In this document: piece by piece, positions 10,282 through 20,246 of the stretch
Layout of the letters: every line of letters begins with the position of its first letter
Numbering within the stretch: position 1 is the stretch's first letter
Assembly: GCF_003050705.1 (NCBI RefSeq)
Contig: NZ_QAOG01000001.1
Location: forward strand, 62,001 to 126,000
From: Sphingomonas aurantiaca
GTDB lineage: Bacteria > Pseudomonadota > Alphaproteobacteria > Sphingomonadales > Sphingomonadaceae
Length of the DNA stretch: 64,000 nt
Direction of reading: 5' to 3'
Translations under genes and position numbers: made by a program
Notes under the pieces: generated by a model
Told to the model about the DNA's origin: nothing
What the model saw: only the letters and a program-made list of their open reading frames with translations
Database searches by the model: none

Positions 10282-11850
10282 TTACCGTTCCCGCGTGGCG
10301 GCGAAGCGGATCTTGGAATAACGCTCGGCGATGTAGTTCACTTCCCATGCGCTTTTCGCGAGGAAGACGGGGTTGCCGTCACGGTCCTTGGCCATCGCGC
10401 CGCGGTTGATCTCTGCGAAGGTCTTGAGCTCCTGCGGGTCTTCCGCCGAAATCCAGCGTGCGGTCTCGTAGGGCGCGGGTTCGAGCCCGGCTGCGACCTT
10501 GTACTCCGCATCGAGCCGCGAGAGCAGCACTTCGAGCTGAAGCTGCCCGACGACGCCGATGATCCAGTTCGAGCCGATGTCGGGGTAGAAGACCTGCGTC
10601 ACCCCCTCCTCCGCCATGTCGTCGAGCGCCTTGCGCAACTGCTTGGTCTTGGTGAAGTCCTTGAGCACGACACGGCGCAGGATTTCGGGGGCGAAGTTCG
10701 GCAGCCCGGTGAAGCGGATTGCCGCGCGTTCGCTGAGCGTATCGCCGACGCGCAGCGTGCCGTGGTTGGGGATGCCGATGATGTCGCCCGGGAACGCCTC
10801 GTCCGCCAGCTCGCGATTCTGCGCGAAGAACAGGATCGGCGAGTGGACCGCGATCGGCTTGCCGTGGCCCGTGGGGGTCAGCTTCATGCCGCGCTTGAAC
10901 ACGCCCGAGCACAGCCGCATGAACGCGATGCGGTCGCGGTGGTTGGGGTCCATGTTCGCCTGCACCTTGAACACGAAGCCGGTGACTTCGGGCTCGTCGG
11001 GCGAGACGGGGGCAGGCTCGGCGGGCTGCGCGCGCGGCGGCGGGGCATAGTCAGCGAGCGCGGCGATCAGCTCGGCGACGCCAAAATCCTTGAGCGCGGA
11101 GCCGAAATAGACCGGGGTCAGGTTGCCCGCACGATAGGCTTCGGCGTCGAAGCTCGAATAGCCGCCCTGGGCGAGTTCGGCTTCGTCGTTCAGGCGGACG
11201 ATGCCTTCGGGGCTGAGGATCTCGGCGAGCTTGGGGTCGTCGATGCCCTCAAAGGGGATCGCCTTGCCCATGAATTCGCGGCTGTCGCCTTCGGGGCGGC
11301 TGAGCGTGTTCGCGTACAGGTCGTACACGCCCTCGAACTCGCCGCCCATGCCGACCGGCCAGCTCATCGGGCAGACGTCGAGCTGGAGCATTTCGGCGAC
11401 CTCGTCGAGCAGCGAGAACGGGTCGCGCCCCTCGCGATCGACCTTGTTGACGAAGGTGATGATCGGCACGTTGCGCAGGCGGCAGACCTCGAACAGCTTG
11501 CGCGTTTGCGGCTCGATGCCCTTGGCCGCGTCGATCACCATGACCGCCGAGTCGACCGCGGTCAGCGTGCGATACGTGTCTTCGGAGAAGTCCTCATGGC
11601 CCGGCGTGTCGAGCAGGTTGAAGGTGATCCCCTGGCGCTCGAACGTCATCACCGACGAGGTGACCGAGATGCCGCGCTGCTGCTCGATCTTCATCCAGTC
11701 CGAGCGCGCACGGCGGTTCTGGCCGCGCGCCTTCACCTCGCCCGCGAGATGGATTGCGCCGCCGAAATAGAGCAGCTTTTCGGTCAGCGTCGTCTTGCCG
11801 GCGTCGGGATGCGAGATGATCGCGAAGGTGCGGCGGGGAAATTGGGTCAT
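10282..11850 (-). CDS. prfC: Peptide chain release factor 3
   Basis: The 522-residue translational GTPase carries G1 HPDAGKTT (14-21), the switch segment RGISVTSSVMTF, G3 DTPGH (81-85) and G4 NKVD (135-138). The C-terminal domains are RF3-like (VGVVGQLQLEVLLSRL) rather than EF-G-like. RF3 uses GTP to recycle RF1 and RF2 from the ribosome after termination. The gene stands alone on the minus strand, flanked by palindromic elements on both sides (10164-10260 and 11974-12098). Confidence 0.96.
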   Translation of the reverse strand: MTQFPRRTFAIISHPDAGKTTLTEKLLYFGGAIHLAGEVKARGQNRRARSDWMKIEQQRGISVTSSVMTFERQGITFNLLDTPGHEDFSEDTYRTLTAVDSAVMVIDAAKGIEPQTRKLFEVCRLRNVPIITFVNKVDREGRDPFSLLDEVAEMLQLDVCPMSWPVGMGGEFEGVYDLYANTLSRPEGDSREFMGKAIPFEGIDDPKLAEILSPEGIVRLNDEAELAQGGYSSFDAEAYRAGNLTPVYFGSALKDFGVAELIAALADYAPPPRAQPAEPAPVSPDEPEVTGFVFKVQANMDPNHRDRIAFMRLCSGVFKRGMKLTPTGHGKPIAVHSPILFFAQNRELADEAFPGDIIGIPNHGTLRVGDTLSERAAIRFTGLPNFAPEILRRVVLKDFTKTKQLRKALDDMAEEGVTQVFYPDIGSNWIIGVVGQLQLEVLLSRLDAEYKVAAGLEPAPYETARWISAEDPQELKTFAEINRGAMAKDRDGNPVFLAKSAWEVNYIAERYSKIRFAATRER

Positions 11851-11973
11851 GGCGTGGATCCGGGGAGCCGAGTCGGGGCTCGCAAAGAAGGTTAGGCCGG
11901 GGGGCGGCTGTCATGCTGCCGCTCTTGGCAGATGCAGCGCGCGGAGGACAGGGGTGTCCGTGACCATACTCTT

Positions 11974-12098
11974 ATCCTCCCCCGCCAGGGGGAGGTGGCG
12001 CCGAAGGTGACGGAGGGGGAGGACACGGGACAGAGGCTTCCCTTACCTCCCCCTCCGTCTGGCTAGCGCCAGCCACCTCCCCCTGGCGGGGGAGGATC
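11974..12098. repeat. Two-armed palindromic element, family C copy 2
   Basis: This copy matches 701-822 over almost its whole length, including the core words ccgaaggtgacggaggggga and ccctccgtctggc. The arms are tcctcccccgccagggggag and its complement near 12080. It lies between prfC and the epimerase gene, beginning about 120 bases upstream of the prfC start and ending just past the epimerase stop. Confidence 0.8.
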
Positions 12099-12105
12099 GT
12101 TGGGG

Positions 12106-12990
12106 TCAGCGTTCGTGTGGGACCAGCGTCACGCTCATGGTGATGATCTTCGTGTCGCCCGCCGCGACCTCGAACACGCCGGGTTTGGCGCGATAGTCGC
12201 CGGTATAGCCTTCGGGGTCGGCGATGCCGTGCCAGGGTTCGACGCAGACATAGGCTGCGCCGGGCTTGGTCCAGATGCCGAGCTTGGGCGTGTCGGGGAA
12301 GGCGATCCGCAACAGCGGGCCGGTCTTCGCACCGTAGGTGACCGAGTCGGAATGGATCGGGTCCCAGACGAGCGCGTCCTTGGCGAACAGCTCGTCGCGT
12401 AGGGCGATCACGCGGTCCTCGACCGGCGAGGGGCGCTCGTCGACGGCGATCTGGCCGTCGGGGCTGATCGCCTTGAGCGTGCCGGGCTCGTCGGCGTCGA
12501 ACGTGATGCGGTGGTCGGCGCGGGGCTCGCCGTACGGCAGCGGCCAGGCGAAGGCGGGGTGGAAGCCGAAGCTCGCCGGCATGGCGGCGTCGGTGCGGTT
12601 GTGGATATGCGCTTCGATCCCGAGCGTCGCGCCGTCGAGCGTGAAGACGATGTCGAGCGCGAAGGCGAACGGGTAGGCGGCGCGCGTATCTGCGCTGTCG
12701 GTTAGACGGAAGGTGGCGGAGGTATCGGTCTGCGCGACGACGTCGAACGTCGCGTGGCGGGCGAAGCCGTGCTTCTGCATCGGGTAGGTCTGACCGTCGA
12801 GGCGGATGACGCCTTCGTTGACGACCCCGACGACGGGGAAGAGGATCGGCGCGTGGCCGGTCCAATAGGCGGGGTCGGCGTTGGTCATCAGCTCGCGACC
12901 GGCGGCGTCGTGGAGATGCGTGAGCTCGGCGCCGTGCGGGTTGATTTTGGCAGTGAGCTGGTCGTTGGCGATCGTGATCAGGTCGGTCAT
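12106..12990 (-). CDS. Aldose 1-epimerase-like protein
   Basis: The 294-residue protein belongs to the galactose-mutarotase superfamily: NPHGAELTHLHDAAGRELM at the N-terminus, HGFARHATFDVV with the proton-donor-type His, GFHPAFAWPL, and CVEPWHGIADPEGY with the catalytic-type Glu. It most resembles the LacX/YihR-like branch. It should interconvert sugar anomers in the cytoplasm, though the true sugar is unknown. ATG 12990 is preceded by AAGGAA; longer in-frame starts reach into a palindromic element and are rejected. Confidence 0.85.
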   Translation of the reverse strand: MTDLITIANDQLTAKINPHGAELTHLHDAAGRELMTNADPAYWTGHAPILFPVVGVVNEGVIRLDGQTYPMQKHGFARHATFDVVAQTDTSATFRLTDSADTRAAYPFAFALDIVFTLDGATLGIEAHIHNRTDAAMPASFGFHPAFAWPLPYGEPRADHRITFDADEPGTLKAISPDGQIAVDERPSPVEDRVIALRDELFAKDALVWDPIHSDSVTYGAKTGPLLRIAFPDTPKLGIWTKPGAAYVCVEPWHGIADPEGYTGDYRAKPGVFEVAAGDTKIITMSVTLVPHER

Positions 12991-13043
12991 GGGGTTCCTT
13001 CCGTTGGGCTCGAACGCACGAGGGTTAATAAGGCTCACCCCAC

Positions 13044-13150
13044 ACCACCCCGGCGTAGGCCGGGGCCCAAGCGGGAAAGCCATGGTAACGGAGCGGTGCG
13101 CGCCGTTAGCGACGTTTCCCAATTGGGCCCCGGCCTTCGCCGGGGTGGTA
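13044..13150. repeat. Two-armed palindromic element, family A copy 2
   Basis: The left arm accccggcgtaggccggggc and the right arm attgggccccggccttcgcc are mutually complementary across a core of about 50 bases. One mismatch (gta for gaa) shows ongoing divergence. It lies between the epimerase start and the pheT stop, both on the minus strand. Confidence 0.8.
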
Positions 13151-13165
13151 CCGTTCGGGGCACGC

Positions 13166-15580
13166 TTACCCGCGCAGGCTCGCGCCCTGCTTGCCCGCCG
13201 CGGCGACGACCTTGTCGGCCACCGCCTTGATCTCCTCGTCGGTGAAGCTCTTGGCGGTGGGTTGCAGGACGATCTCGACCGCGACCGACTTGTGGCCGTC
13301 CTCGACGCCCTGCCCGGTGAACACGTCGAACACGCGCGCCGAGACGATCGCGGCCTTGTCGGCGCCCTTGACTGCGCGGACCAGCGTGTCGGTGGCGAGC
13401 GCCGCCGGCACGAGGAACGCGAAGTCGCGGCGGACTGCCTGGAGCGCGGGCGGCGTGTAGGCGGGACGCGCGAAGCCGGACGCGCGCTTGGGTGGGATCG
13501 CGTCGAGATAGACTTCGACGGCCGCGACCGCGCCATCGAGGTCGAACGCCTTCAGCACCGACGGGTGCAGCATGCCGAAGCTTGCCAGCACCGTCTTCGG
13601 CCCGAGGCGCAACGTGCCCGACTGGCCTGGGTGCCAGGCATCGCCCGCCTCCCCCATCACTTGCAGATTGTCGACGGGTGCGCCCGAGGCGGCGAGCAGT
13701 GCGATCGCTTCGGCTTTCGCATCATACGCGTCGAAGCTGGCGGCCTTGCCGTCGCGCCAGCCGCGCGGGCGGCGGTCGCCCGCCAGTACCACGCCGAGCG
13801 TCGCGCGTTCGGCGTCGGCGAGGTAGCGGCGACCGATCTCGAACAGGCGGACGCTTTGCTGGCCGCGCTTGAGGTTGCGGCCGGTCGCGGCGAGCAGGCC
13901 GGGGAGCAGCGAGGGGCGCATGACCTTCAGGTCTTCGCTGATCGGGTTGGCGAGCGTCCACGCGCCGCCGCCGAACGGTGCGGCTTCGGCGTCGGAGAGG
14001 AAACTCCACGTCACCGCTTCGTCGAGCCCGCGGGCGGCGGCGGCGCGGCGCGCGCGGCGTTCGAGCTTCTGCTCGGGCGTGGCGGTCGGCTTGGCGACGC
14101 CCGGCAGGCGCGGCAGTGGGGTCGAGGGGATATTGTCGATGCCCTCGATCCGCACGACTTCCTCGACGAGGTCGGCGGGGCCGTCGACATCGCGGCGCCA
14201 GCTCGGGACCGTCACCGGCCATTTGCCCTCGATCGTCGAGAACAGCGCGTCGCTGAACGCATCCGCGCTCTTGATCGCACCGATCGTGAAGCCGAGCGAC
14301 AACAGCGTGCGCGCCTGGCGTTCGGGGGCGACGTGGAGGCCCCCCAGGTCTGCGCTGAGGCGTGGATCATAATGCACGACGCGAGGTTCGAGCGGTGGCT
14401 CGCCCGAGCGCGTGACATCGCTCGCCGTGCCGCCGCAGACGTGCAGTACGAGCGCGGTCGCGATCGCCAGACCATCGTCGAGGAACGCCGGATCGACGCC
14501 GCGTTCGAAGCGGCTGCGCGCGTCGGAGGTGAGCGTGAGCCTCTGGCCGGTGCGCGCGATGTGGTCGGGATCGAAATAGGCGCATTCGATCAGCACGTCG
14601 GTGGTGTCCGCGGAGACGCCCGAATGCTCGCCGCCCATGATGCCGCCGATGTCGTGCACGGCCACATCGTCGGCGATGACGGTCATGCTGGCGTCGAGCG
14701 TGTAGGTCTTGCCGTTGAGCGCGACGACCTGTTCGCCGTCCTTGGCCTTGCGCGCGACGAGGCCGCCGGACAGCTTGGCACGGTCGTAGACGTGCAGCGG
14801 GCGGCCGAGGTCGATCATCAGGTAATTGGTGATGTCGACCAGCGCGGAGATCGGCTTCTGGCCGATCGCGAGCAGGCTGCGGCGCATCCACTCGGGCGAC
14901 TCGCCGTTCGTCACGCCGGTGACGGTTTGGGCGAAGAAGGCGGGGCAGCCCGCGGTGTCGTCGGTGCGGACCGATGGCCCTGCCCCTTCGGTGACGATGG
15001 GATCGAAGATCAGCGGCGTGAGCGTGCCCATGCCGGCAGCGGCGAGGTCTCGCGCAATGCCGCGCACGCCCATGCAGTCCTGGCGGTTGGGCGTGATCGC
15101 GACGTCGATGACGGGGTCGGTGAGCCCGGCATAATCGGGGTAGGGCGTGCCGATCGGCGCGTCCGCGGGCAGTTCGATGATGCCGTCATGATCCTCGCCG
15201 AGCTCCAGCTCGCGCGTCGAGCACATCATGCCGTTCGATTCGACGCCGCGGATGCTCGCGAGCTTGAGTGTCACGTCGAGGCCGGGGACGTAGGCGCCGG
15301 GCGCCCCGAACACGCCGATCAGCCCGGCGCGCGCATTGGGCGCGCCGCAGACGACCTGGAGCGGGCCGTCACCGGCGTCGACCGAGAGGATCTGGAGCTT
15401 GTCGGCTTGCGGATGGCGTTCGGCGCTGAGCACCTTGGCGACCTTGAACGCGGCGAGCTTCTCGCCGGGATTCTCGACGCCCTCGACCTCGAGGCCGATA
15501 CGCGTGAGCGCATCGACGATTTGGTCGAGCGTGGCATTGGTGTCGAGGTGCTGCTTGAGCCAGCTGAGCGTGAACTTCAT
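13166..15580 (-). CDS. pheT: Phenylalanyl-tRNA synthetase beta subunit
   Basis: The 804-residue protein is full length. It begins [20 protein letters not shown] and has an EMAP/tRNA-binding domain (about 40-150, with [14 protein letters not shown]), the B3/B4 editing domain and the B5 domain. The catalytic-like core follows, then a C-terminal anticodon-binding FDX-ACB domain ([10 protein letters not shown] through VEIVLQP). It forms the alpha2-beta2 enzyme with PheS, charging tRNA-Phe and editing Tyr-tRNA-Phe. ATG 15580 overlaps the pheS stop by four bases (ATGA), giving tight coupling. Confidence 0.96.
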   Translation of the reverse strand: MKFTLSWLKQHLDTNATLDQIVDALTRIGLEVEGVENPGEKLAAFKVAKVLSAERHPQADKLQILSVDAGDGPLQVVCGAPNARAGLIGVFGAPGAYVPGLDVTLKLASIRGVESNGMMCSTRELELGEDHDGIIELPADAPIGTPYPDYAGLTDPVIDVAITPNRQDCMGVRGIARDLAAAGMGTLTPLIFDPIVTEGAGPSVRTDDTAGCPAFFAQTVTGVTNGESPEWMRRSLLAIGQKPISALVDITNYLMIDLGRPLHVYDRAKLSGGLVARKAKDGEQVVALNGKTYTLDASMTVIADDVAVHDIGGIMGGEHSGVSADTTDVLIECAYFDPDHIARTGQRLTLTSDARSRFERGVDPAFLDDGLAIATALVLHVCGGTASDVTRSGEPPLEPRVVHYDPRLSADLGGLHVAPERQARTLLSLGFTIGAIKSADAFSDALFSTIEGKWPVTVPSWRRDVDGPADLVEEVVRIEGIDNIPSTPLPRLPGVAKPTATPEQKLERRARRAAAARGLDEAVTWSFLSDAEAAPFGGGAWTLANPISEDLKVMRPSLLPGLLAATGRNLKRGQQSVRLFEIGRRYLADAERATLGVVLAGDRRPRGWRDGKAASFDAYDAKAEAIALLAASGAPVDNLQVMGEAGDAWHPGQSGTLRLGPKTVLASFGMLHPSVLKAFDLDGAVAAVEVYLDAIPPKRASGFARPAYTPPALQAVRRDFAFLVPAALATDTLVRAVKGADKAAIVSARVFDVFTGQGVEDGHKSVAVEIVLQPTAKSFTDEEIKAVADKVVAAAGKQGASLRG

Positions 15581-16692
15581 GCGCCGACTCCTGCCGACAG
15601 AGTGGGGACGTCGAGGCTCGAGAAACCATAATGTTTCAGCCAGCGGATATCGCCGTCGAAGAACGGGCGGAGGTCGTCCATGCCGTATTTGAGCATTGCG
15701 AGCCGGTCGATCCCGCAGCCGAACGCAAAGCCCTGCCATTCGTCGGGGTCAAGCCCGCACGCCTCGATCACCTTGCGGTGAACCATCCCCGAGCCGAGGA
15801 TCTCGAGCCAGCCATCGGGCTCGGCGCCGCCGACGACGCGCTTGCCCTTGACCAGCGTGTAGCCGACGTCGATCTCGACCGAGGGCTCGGTGAACGGGAA
15901 GTAGCTCGGGCGCATCCGGAGCACGATGTCGTCGCGCTCGAAGAACGCCTTCACGAAGGTTTCGAGCGTCCACTTCAAATGGCCGAGCGTGATGCCCTTG
16001 TCGATCACGAGGCCCTCGACCTGGTGGAACATCGGCGTGTGCGTCGCGTCCGAGTCCGACCGGTAGGTGCGGCCCGGCGCGATAATGCGGATCGGCGGCT
16101 TCTGCGACAGCATCGTGCGGATCTGGACGGGCGAGGTGTGCGTGCGGAGCAGCGAGAAGGTCGTCTTCTCGTCGGCGGTGCCCGCGGCCTTCGCGTCGAT
16201 CCCCTGCTGGATATAGAAGGTGTCGTGCATCGCGCGCGCGGGATGCGTCTCGGGGATGTTGAGCGCGGAGAAATTGTGCCAGTCGGTCTCGATCTCGGGA
16301 CCGGTCGCGACCGCGAAGCCCAAGTCGGCGAAGATCTCGGCGAGTTCGTCCATGACCTGGCTGACCGGGTGGATCGTGCCGGCGGGCGCGGCGTCCGCGG
16401 GCAGCGTCATGTCGAGTGTTTCGCTGGCGAGGCGGGCGTCGAGCGCGGCGCGTTCGAGCGTTGCCTTGCGCTGAGCGATGCCGTTCGCGACGGCTTCGCG
16501 GAGGCCCTGAATGATCGGCCCCTGCACGAGGCGCTCGTCGGGGGTCATCTTGCCGAGCGTCTTCAGCAGCGCGGTGATCGTGCCCTGCTTGCCGAGCGCC
16601 TCGACCCGGCACGCCTCCAGCGCGTCGAGGCCGGATGCCGCGGCGATCGCCGTCAACATGTGTTCGCGCATCTGGTTCAGGTCTTGCGTCAC
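15577..16692 (-). CDS. pheS: Phenylalanyl-tRNA synthetase alpha subunit
   Basis: The 371-residue class II synthetase subunit has an N-terminal coiled-coil tRNA-binding arm (residues 1-90). Motif 2 is seen around [22 protein letters not shown], and motif 3 is [22 protein letters not shown]. It holds the active site of the heterotetramer. In many bacteria pheS directly follows rplT. Here a GIY-YIG gene and two palindromic elements separate them (16711-17215). Confidence 0.96.
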   Translation of the reverse strand: MTQDLNQMREHMLTAIAAASGLDALEACRVEALGKQGTITALLKTLGKMTPDERLVQGPIIQGLREAVANGIAQRKATLERAALDARLASETLDMTLPADAAPAGTIHPVSQVMDELAEIFADLGFAVATGPEIETDWHNFSALNIPETHPARAMHDTFYIQQGIDAKAAGTADEKTTFSLLRTHTSPVQIRTMLSQKPPIRIIAPGRTYRSDSDATHTPMFHQVEGLVIDKGITLGHLKWTLETFVKAFFERDDIVLRMRPSYFPFTEPSVEIDVGYTLVKGKRVVGGAEPDGWLEILGSGMVHRKVIEACGLDPDEWQGFAFGCGIDRLAMLKYGMDDLRPFFDGDIRWLKHYGFSSLDVPTLSAGVGA

Positions 16693-16710
16693 TGTGTCGA
16701 AATCCTAACT

Positions 16711-16804
16711 TCGTCATCCCCGCGGAGGCGGGGATCCATACTGGCTGCCGTAGCGCCTCTATACCTGGCCCTTGAGACGAAGCCCCCCGCCTAGCGGGAA
16801 CTAC
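16711..16804. repeat. Two-armed palindromic element, family B copy 2, with degenerate right arm
   Basis: The left arm is cgtcatccccgcggaggcgg. The right arm (cccccgcctagcgggaacta) matches other family B arms with substitutions. The TAG stop of the GIY-YIG gene (16791-16793 on the minus strand) lies inside this right arm, so the element supplies the end of that reading frame. Confidence 0.7.
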
Positions 16805-17111
16805 GACCTGAAACGGGGTCCAATCCCAGGCCGATCGCCAGATCGTCCCAGTCCGGATTGTCACGCTCGATCAGGGTCACCTTCCAGTCGCGGTTCCACT
16901 TCTTGAGCTGCTTCTCGCGCGCGATCGCAGCGTCCATCGTGTCGGCCATCTCATAATGCACCAGCCGCACTACGTCGTAGCGGGACGTGAACCCCTTGAT
17001 CAACCCTTCGCGATGCTGTTGCAGCCGTCCGAGCAGGTTCGACGTCACGCCGATATAGAGCGTACCGTGCTTGCCGCTGGCGAGGATGTAGACGCAGGGT
17101 TGCCGGTCCAT
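16791..17111 (-). CDS. GIY-YIG nuclease-domain protein bracketed by palindromic elements
   Basis: This 106-residue single-domain protein has the GIY-YIG core: CVYILASGKHGTLYIGVTSN (VYI and YIG strands), Arg in LLGRLQQHREG, and the LVHYE/AIAREKQLKKW segment. It resembles the small standalone UvrC-N-terminal/YhbQ type. ATG 17111 is preceded by GGAG; upstream in-frame residues (VPAFAGMT) come from a neighbouring repeat and are rejected. It sits between rplT and pheS, and family B elements flank it on both sides. The stop codon and last codons fall inside a repeat arm. Nuclease activity is inferred, not shown. Confidence 0.85.
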   Translation of the reverse strand: MDRQPCVYILASGKHGTLYIGVTSNLLGRLQQHREGLIKGFTSRYDVVRLVHYEMADTMDAAIAREKQLKKWNRDWKVTLIERDNPDWDDLAIGLGLDPVSGRSSR

Positions 17112-17120
17112 CACTTCTCC

Positions 17121-17215
17121 CGTCATTCCCGCGAAGGCGGGTACCCATAGTGGCGGACCGTGCGGATAATCACAACGGCTTGCCAATATGGATTCCCGCC
17201 TTCGCGGGAATGACG
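17121..17215. repeat. Two-armed palindromic element, family B copy 3
   Basis: The left arm cgtcattcccgcgaaggcgg and the right arm ttcccgccttcgcgggaatg (then acg) are almost perfectly complementary, with a core of about 50 bases. It begins only ten bases upstream of the GIY-YIG start codon. With 16711-16804 it brackets that gene. Confidence 0.8.
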
Positions 17216-17252
17216 AAAGTGGGAGCGGCGCAAATCATCGCCGCCAAATGCG

Positions 17253-17288
17253 AAAAAGGGCGCCGGTGGTTTCCCACCGGCGCCCTTT
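17253..17288 (-). terminator. Intrinsic terminator of the rpmI-rplT transcript
   Basis: Read on the minus strand, a perfect 12-base stem (GGGCGCCGGTGG / CCACCGGCGCCC) with a GAAA tetraloop is followed by TTTTTC. It starts about 25 bases after the rplT stop. This is the clearest Rho-independent terminator in the window, and it separates rplT from the GIY-YIG gene. Confidence 0.9.
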
Positions 17289-17312
17289 CCGAAACCCAAC
17301 CTCAGTCGCGAA

Positions 17313-17678
17313 TTACGCGGCCTGGGGCAGTGCCGCCTTCGCCTGGGCGACGATCGCGCTGAAGGCTGCGCCCTCGTGCATCGCGATGTCGGCCAGGACC
17401 TTGCGGTCGAGTTCGATACCCGCCAGCTTCACGCCGTGCATGAACTGCGAATAGGTCAGACCCTCGGCGCGGACGCCGGCGTTGATACGCTGGATCCACA
17501 GGCCACGGAACGTGCGCTTCTTAACCTTGCGGTCACGATAGGCGTACTGTCCGGCCTTTTCGACGGCCTGACGGGCGATGCGGATGGTGTTCTTGCGACG
17601 GCCATAATAGCCCTTCGCCTGAACCAAAATACGCTTGTGCTTGGCGCGGGTGGTAACACCCCGTTTTACGCGTGCCAT
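17313..17678 (-). CDS. rplT: 50S ribosomal protein L20 (bL20)
   Basis: The 121-residue protein begins [20 protein letters not shown] and contains [21 protein letters not shown], with [14 protein letters not shown] in the C-terminal part; all are bL20 signatures. It is an early assembly protein of the large subunit. It lies 19 bases downstream of rpmI in the same transcript and is followed by a strong terminator. In some bacteria L20 represses its own operon; no leader element for that is evident here. Confidence 0.96.
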   Translation of the reverse strand: MARVKRGVTTRAKHKRILVQAKGYYGRRKNTIRIARQAVEKAGQYAYRDRKVKKRTFRGLWIQRINAGVRAEGLTYSQFMHGVKLAGIELDRKVLADIAMHEGAAFSAIVAQAKAALPQAA

Positions 17679-17697
17679 TGTCTAATTCCTTCTCAGC

Positions 17698-17901
17698 TCA
17701 ACGCAGGCCGTAAGGCGCCCAGGCCTTCACTGCTGCGGTATCGGCCTTGGACAGCAGCTTGGTGCCGCGGTTCTGACGGATGTACTTGCCGTTGTGATGC
17801 GCCAGACGGTGACGCTTGCCGGCGACGCCGTGCTTGAGCAGGCCGGTGGCGGTGAGCTTGAAGCGCTTCTTGACGCCGCTCTTGGTCTTCAGCTTGGGCA
17901 T
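17698..17901 (-). CDS. rpmI: 50S ribosomal protein L35 (bL35)
   Basis: The 67-residue basic protein begins MPKLKTKSGVKKRFKLTATG and ends in KAWAPYGLR, as bL35 does. It is a structural protein of the 50S subunit. The start is ATG 17901. The infC gene that often precedes rpmI is not adjacent; a divergent AsmA-type gene occupies the upstream side. The promoter must therefore lie in 17902-18072. Confidence 0.95.
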   Translation of the reverse strand: MPKLKTKSGVKKRFKLTATGLLKHGVAGKRHRLAHHNGKYIRQNRGTKLLSKADTAAVKAWAPYGLR

Positions 17902-18072
17902 TTTTATCCTTTCGGTTGACGAAGGAAAACGCTGAAATCGCCGCGGCAGCCCACACTGGCCGGGCGATTCGTCGAACGCGTATCCCTTCGAGGAAGCGGG
18001 GCGCATAGACCGATGTGCGACAAGACGCAACCGCGTGTGGAACTGGCGTCTTCCCCGTGCGATAGGCTTTCC

Positions 18073-20196
18073 ATGGACGCCAGCCCGACGCAGCCGATCG
18101 ACGCCCCCCCGCCCGCCGCGGCGCAGACGAGGCGCAAGCGGCGGATCGCCCGCAACATTCTGATCGGGATCGTCGCGGTGATCGCCGCGATCTGGCTGGT
18201 GCTCTACATCACCAAGGGCCGCTTCCTGAAGCATCCGTTCGAGCGGATCGTCGGGTCGATGACGCACCGCACGGTGACGGTCGGCGGCGATTTCCAGCTC
18301 TATTTCGCGCCGTTCCGAATCAAGTTCTACGCCGAGCGCTTCACGCTTTCGAACCCCGACTGGGCGAGCAGGCCCAACCTGTTCAAGGCGGACAAGCTCG
18401 ACACGCGGATCGCGCCCTTGTCGCTGCTCTTCGGCAAACGTCGGCTGTACTGGCTCGATCTCGTCAACGGCGCGGTCGATCTGGAGTGGAATGCCGCGCA
18501 TACCGCCAACACCTGGACGTTCAGCGAGAAGAAGGGCGGCAAGCCGCTCGAATTTCCGCGGATCGACGTGGCGACGGTGACGGGCACGACGGTGCGCTAT
18601 CTCGATCCGCGGATGCGCGTGCTGGCCAACCTCGAAGTCGCGGACATCCGCTCGGTCGATGCGACGATCGGGCGCGCGGTCGGCCTCAAAGGCACCGGCC
18701 GGCTGCGCGAGACGCCGTTCACGGTGACGGCGCAGCTGCTGTCGCCCGACGCGACCGCCAATCGGGGGCAGAACAAGCTGGTCGCGCGGATGCGCGCGGC
18801 GGGCAACGTGATCGACGTCGCGGGCACGCTGCCCAGTATCGCCGATATCGAGAACGTCCCGCTCGCGGTAACCGCACGCGGCGCCAATCTGTCGACGCTG
18901 CTCGGCGTGATCGACGTCGCGATCCCGAACACGCGGACCTATCGGCTGCGCGGGCAGCTCGTGAAGCAGGGCGACGAATACCGCTTCACGCGGATCACCG
19001 GGATCGCGGGCAAGACCGATCTGGCGGGCACGCTGACCATCACCAATGGCGAGCGGATCCACCTCGATTCGGTGCTGGCGACCAAGAGCCTCGACATCGT
19101 CGATGCCGCGCCGTTCATCGGCTATAATCCGGACATCGTCGAATCGAAGGGCGCGGTGGCCGCCGCCGCGGCGACGGGTGCGGGCGCCCAGCGCCTGCTG
19201 CCCAATGCAAATCTCCCGATCGAGACGATGCAGATCTTCGATGCCGACCTGAAATGGACGATCGGCGTGGTCCGGTCGAAGAACATCCCGATCTCGAACG
19301 TCGACCTGACCCTCGATCTCGAGCGCGGGCGGCTTGCGCTGTCGCCGCTGACGTTCGCGATGGCGCGCGGCAACGTCGCCTCCGACGTGGTCTTCGACAC
19401 GCGGTCGCGGCCGAGCGCGGTGTCCTACGACATCCGCCTCGCGCCGACGCCGCTGGGGCGGTTGCTCAAGGGCTATGGCCTTGCCGAGGCGGGGACGACG
19501 GGAACGATCAAGGGGCGGATCGAGCTGAAGGGGCGCGGCGATTCGATCCACGAGTCGCTGGCGTCGTCGCGCGGGCGGATCGCGTTCGTGATGCCGTCGG
19601 GCGCGCTGTCGGTGCGCAACGTCCAGCTCGCCGAGCTAGACATCGGCACGTTTGCGCAGCGGATGTTCCAGGGGAAGCTCAAGGAGCCGGTGCAGGTGAA
19701 TTGCGGGCTGATCGGCTTTACCGTGCGCGGCGGCGTCGCGGCGGCGGATCCGATCCTGATCGACACGCGCAAGAACGTGATCGTCGGGCGCGGCGGGTTC
19801 AGCTTCCGCAACGAGGCGGTCGACCTGGCCTTCCGCGCCGATTCGAAGAAGTTCAGCCTGTTCGCGGGCCAGTCGCCGGTGGGAGTGGGCGGCATGTTCG
19901 CCGCACCGCAGCTCAACGTGATCTCGAAGGATCTGCTGGCGCGGGTAGGGACCGGGCTCGGGCTCGCGCTGGTGGCGACGCCGGTGGCGGGGATCCTGGC
20001 GTTCGTCGATGTCGGCGATGCGAAGTCGACCGCCTGCGGCCCGGTGCTGGCGGGGGCGACCGCGCAGGCGCAGCGGACGACCAAGGGCCAGCCGCGCGAC
20101 GACGTGGGACACGGCACCACCGCCAAGGCCGAGGATGGGAAGCCGTCCACTGCCGAGGGGAAAGCGCAGAAGAAGAAGTTCCTCGGGATCTTCTGA
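18073..20196 (+). CDS. AsmA-family envelope protein
   Basis: The 707-residue protein has a short Pro/Ala-rich cytoplasmic segment, a basic stretch (TRRKRRIARN) and one membrane span (about residues 30-50). A long beta-rich periplasmic region follows, with the AsmA layout: a conserved N-terminal part (HRTVTVGGDFQL) and a C-terminal AsmA domain ending in a Lys-rich tail (EGKAQKKKFLGIF). Family members bridge the envelope and affect outer-membrane lipid transport. ATG 18073 (MDASPTQP) is chosen over the open upstream extension to 18013. It stands alone and is divergent from rpmI. Confidence 0.85.
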   Translation: MDASPTQPIDAPPPAAAQTRRKRRIARNILIGIVAVIAAIWLVLYITKGRFLKHPFERIVGSMTHRTVTVGGDFQLYFAPFRIKFYAERFTLSNPDWASRPNLFKADKLDTRIAPLSLLFGKRRLYWLDLVNGAVDLEWNAAHTANTWTFSEKKGGKPLEFPRIDVATVTGTTVRYLDPRMRVLANLEVADIRSVDATIGRAVGLKGTGRLRETPFTVTAQLLSPDATANRGQNKLVARMRAAGNVIDVAGTLPSIADIENVPLAVTARGANLSTLLGVIDVAIPNTRTYRLRGQLVKQGDEYRFTRITGIAGKTDLAGTLTITNGERIHLDSVLATKSLDIVDAAPFIGYNPDIVESKGAVAAAAATGAGAQRLLPNANLPIETMQIFDADLKWTIGVVRSKNIPISNVDLTLDLERGRLALSPLTFAMARGNVASDVVFDTRSRPSAVSYDIRLAPTPLGRLLKGYGLAEAGTTGTIKGRIELKGRGDSIHESLASSRGRIAFVMPSGALSVRNVQLAELDIGTFAQRMFQGKLKEPVQVNCGLIGFTVRGGVAAADPILIDTRKNVIVGRGGFSFRNEAVDLAFRADSKKFSLFAGQSPVGVGGMFAAPQLNVISKDLLARVGTGLGLALVATPVAGILAFVDVGDAKSTACGPVLAGATAQAQRTTKGQPRDDVGHGTTAKAEDGKPSTAEGKAQKKKFLGIF

Positions 20197-20246
20197 ATTA
20201 TGCGCGAGGCTCGCGGGGCGATCGACGGGGTTTGCTCTACCACCCC

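Noticed and set aside
12881-15631. A 916-codon open frame antisense to pheT.
   Set aside because: pheT is unambiguous. The antisense frame shows no domain and has typical shadow composition.
13166-15739. A longer pheT start at 15739.
   Set aside because: The extra 53 residues lie inside pheS in another frame. ATG 15580 gives the family-typical [12 protein letters not shown] and an ATGA overlap.
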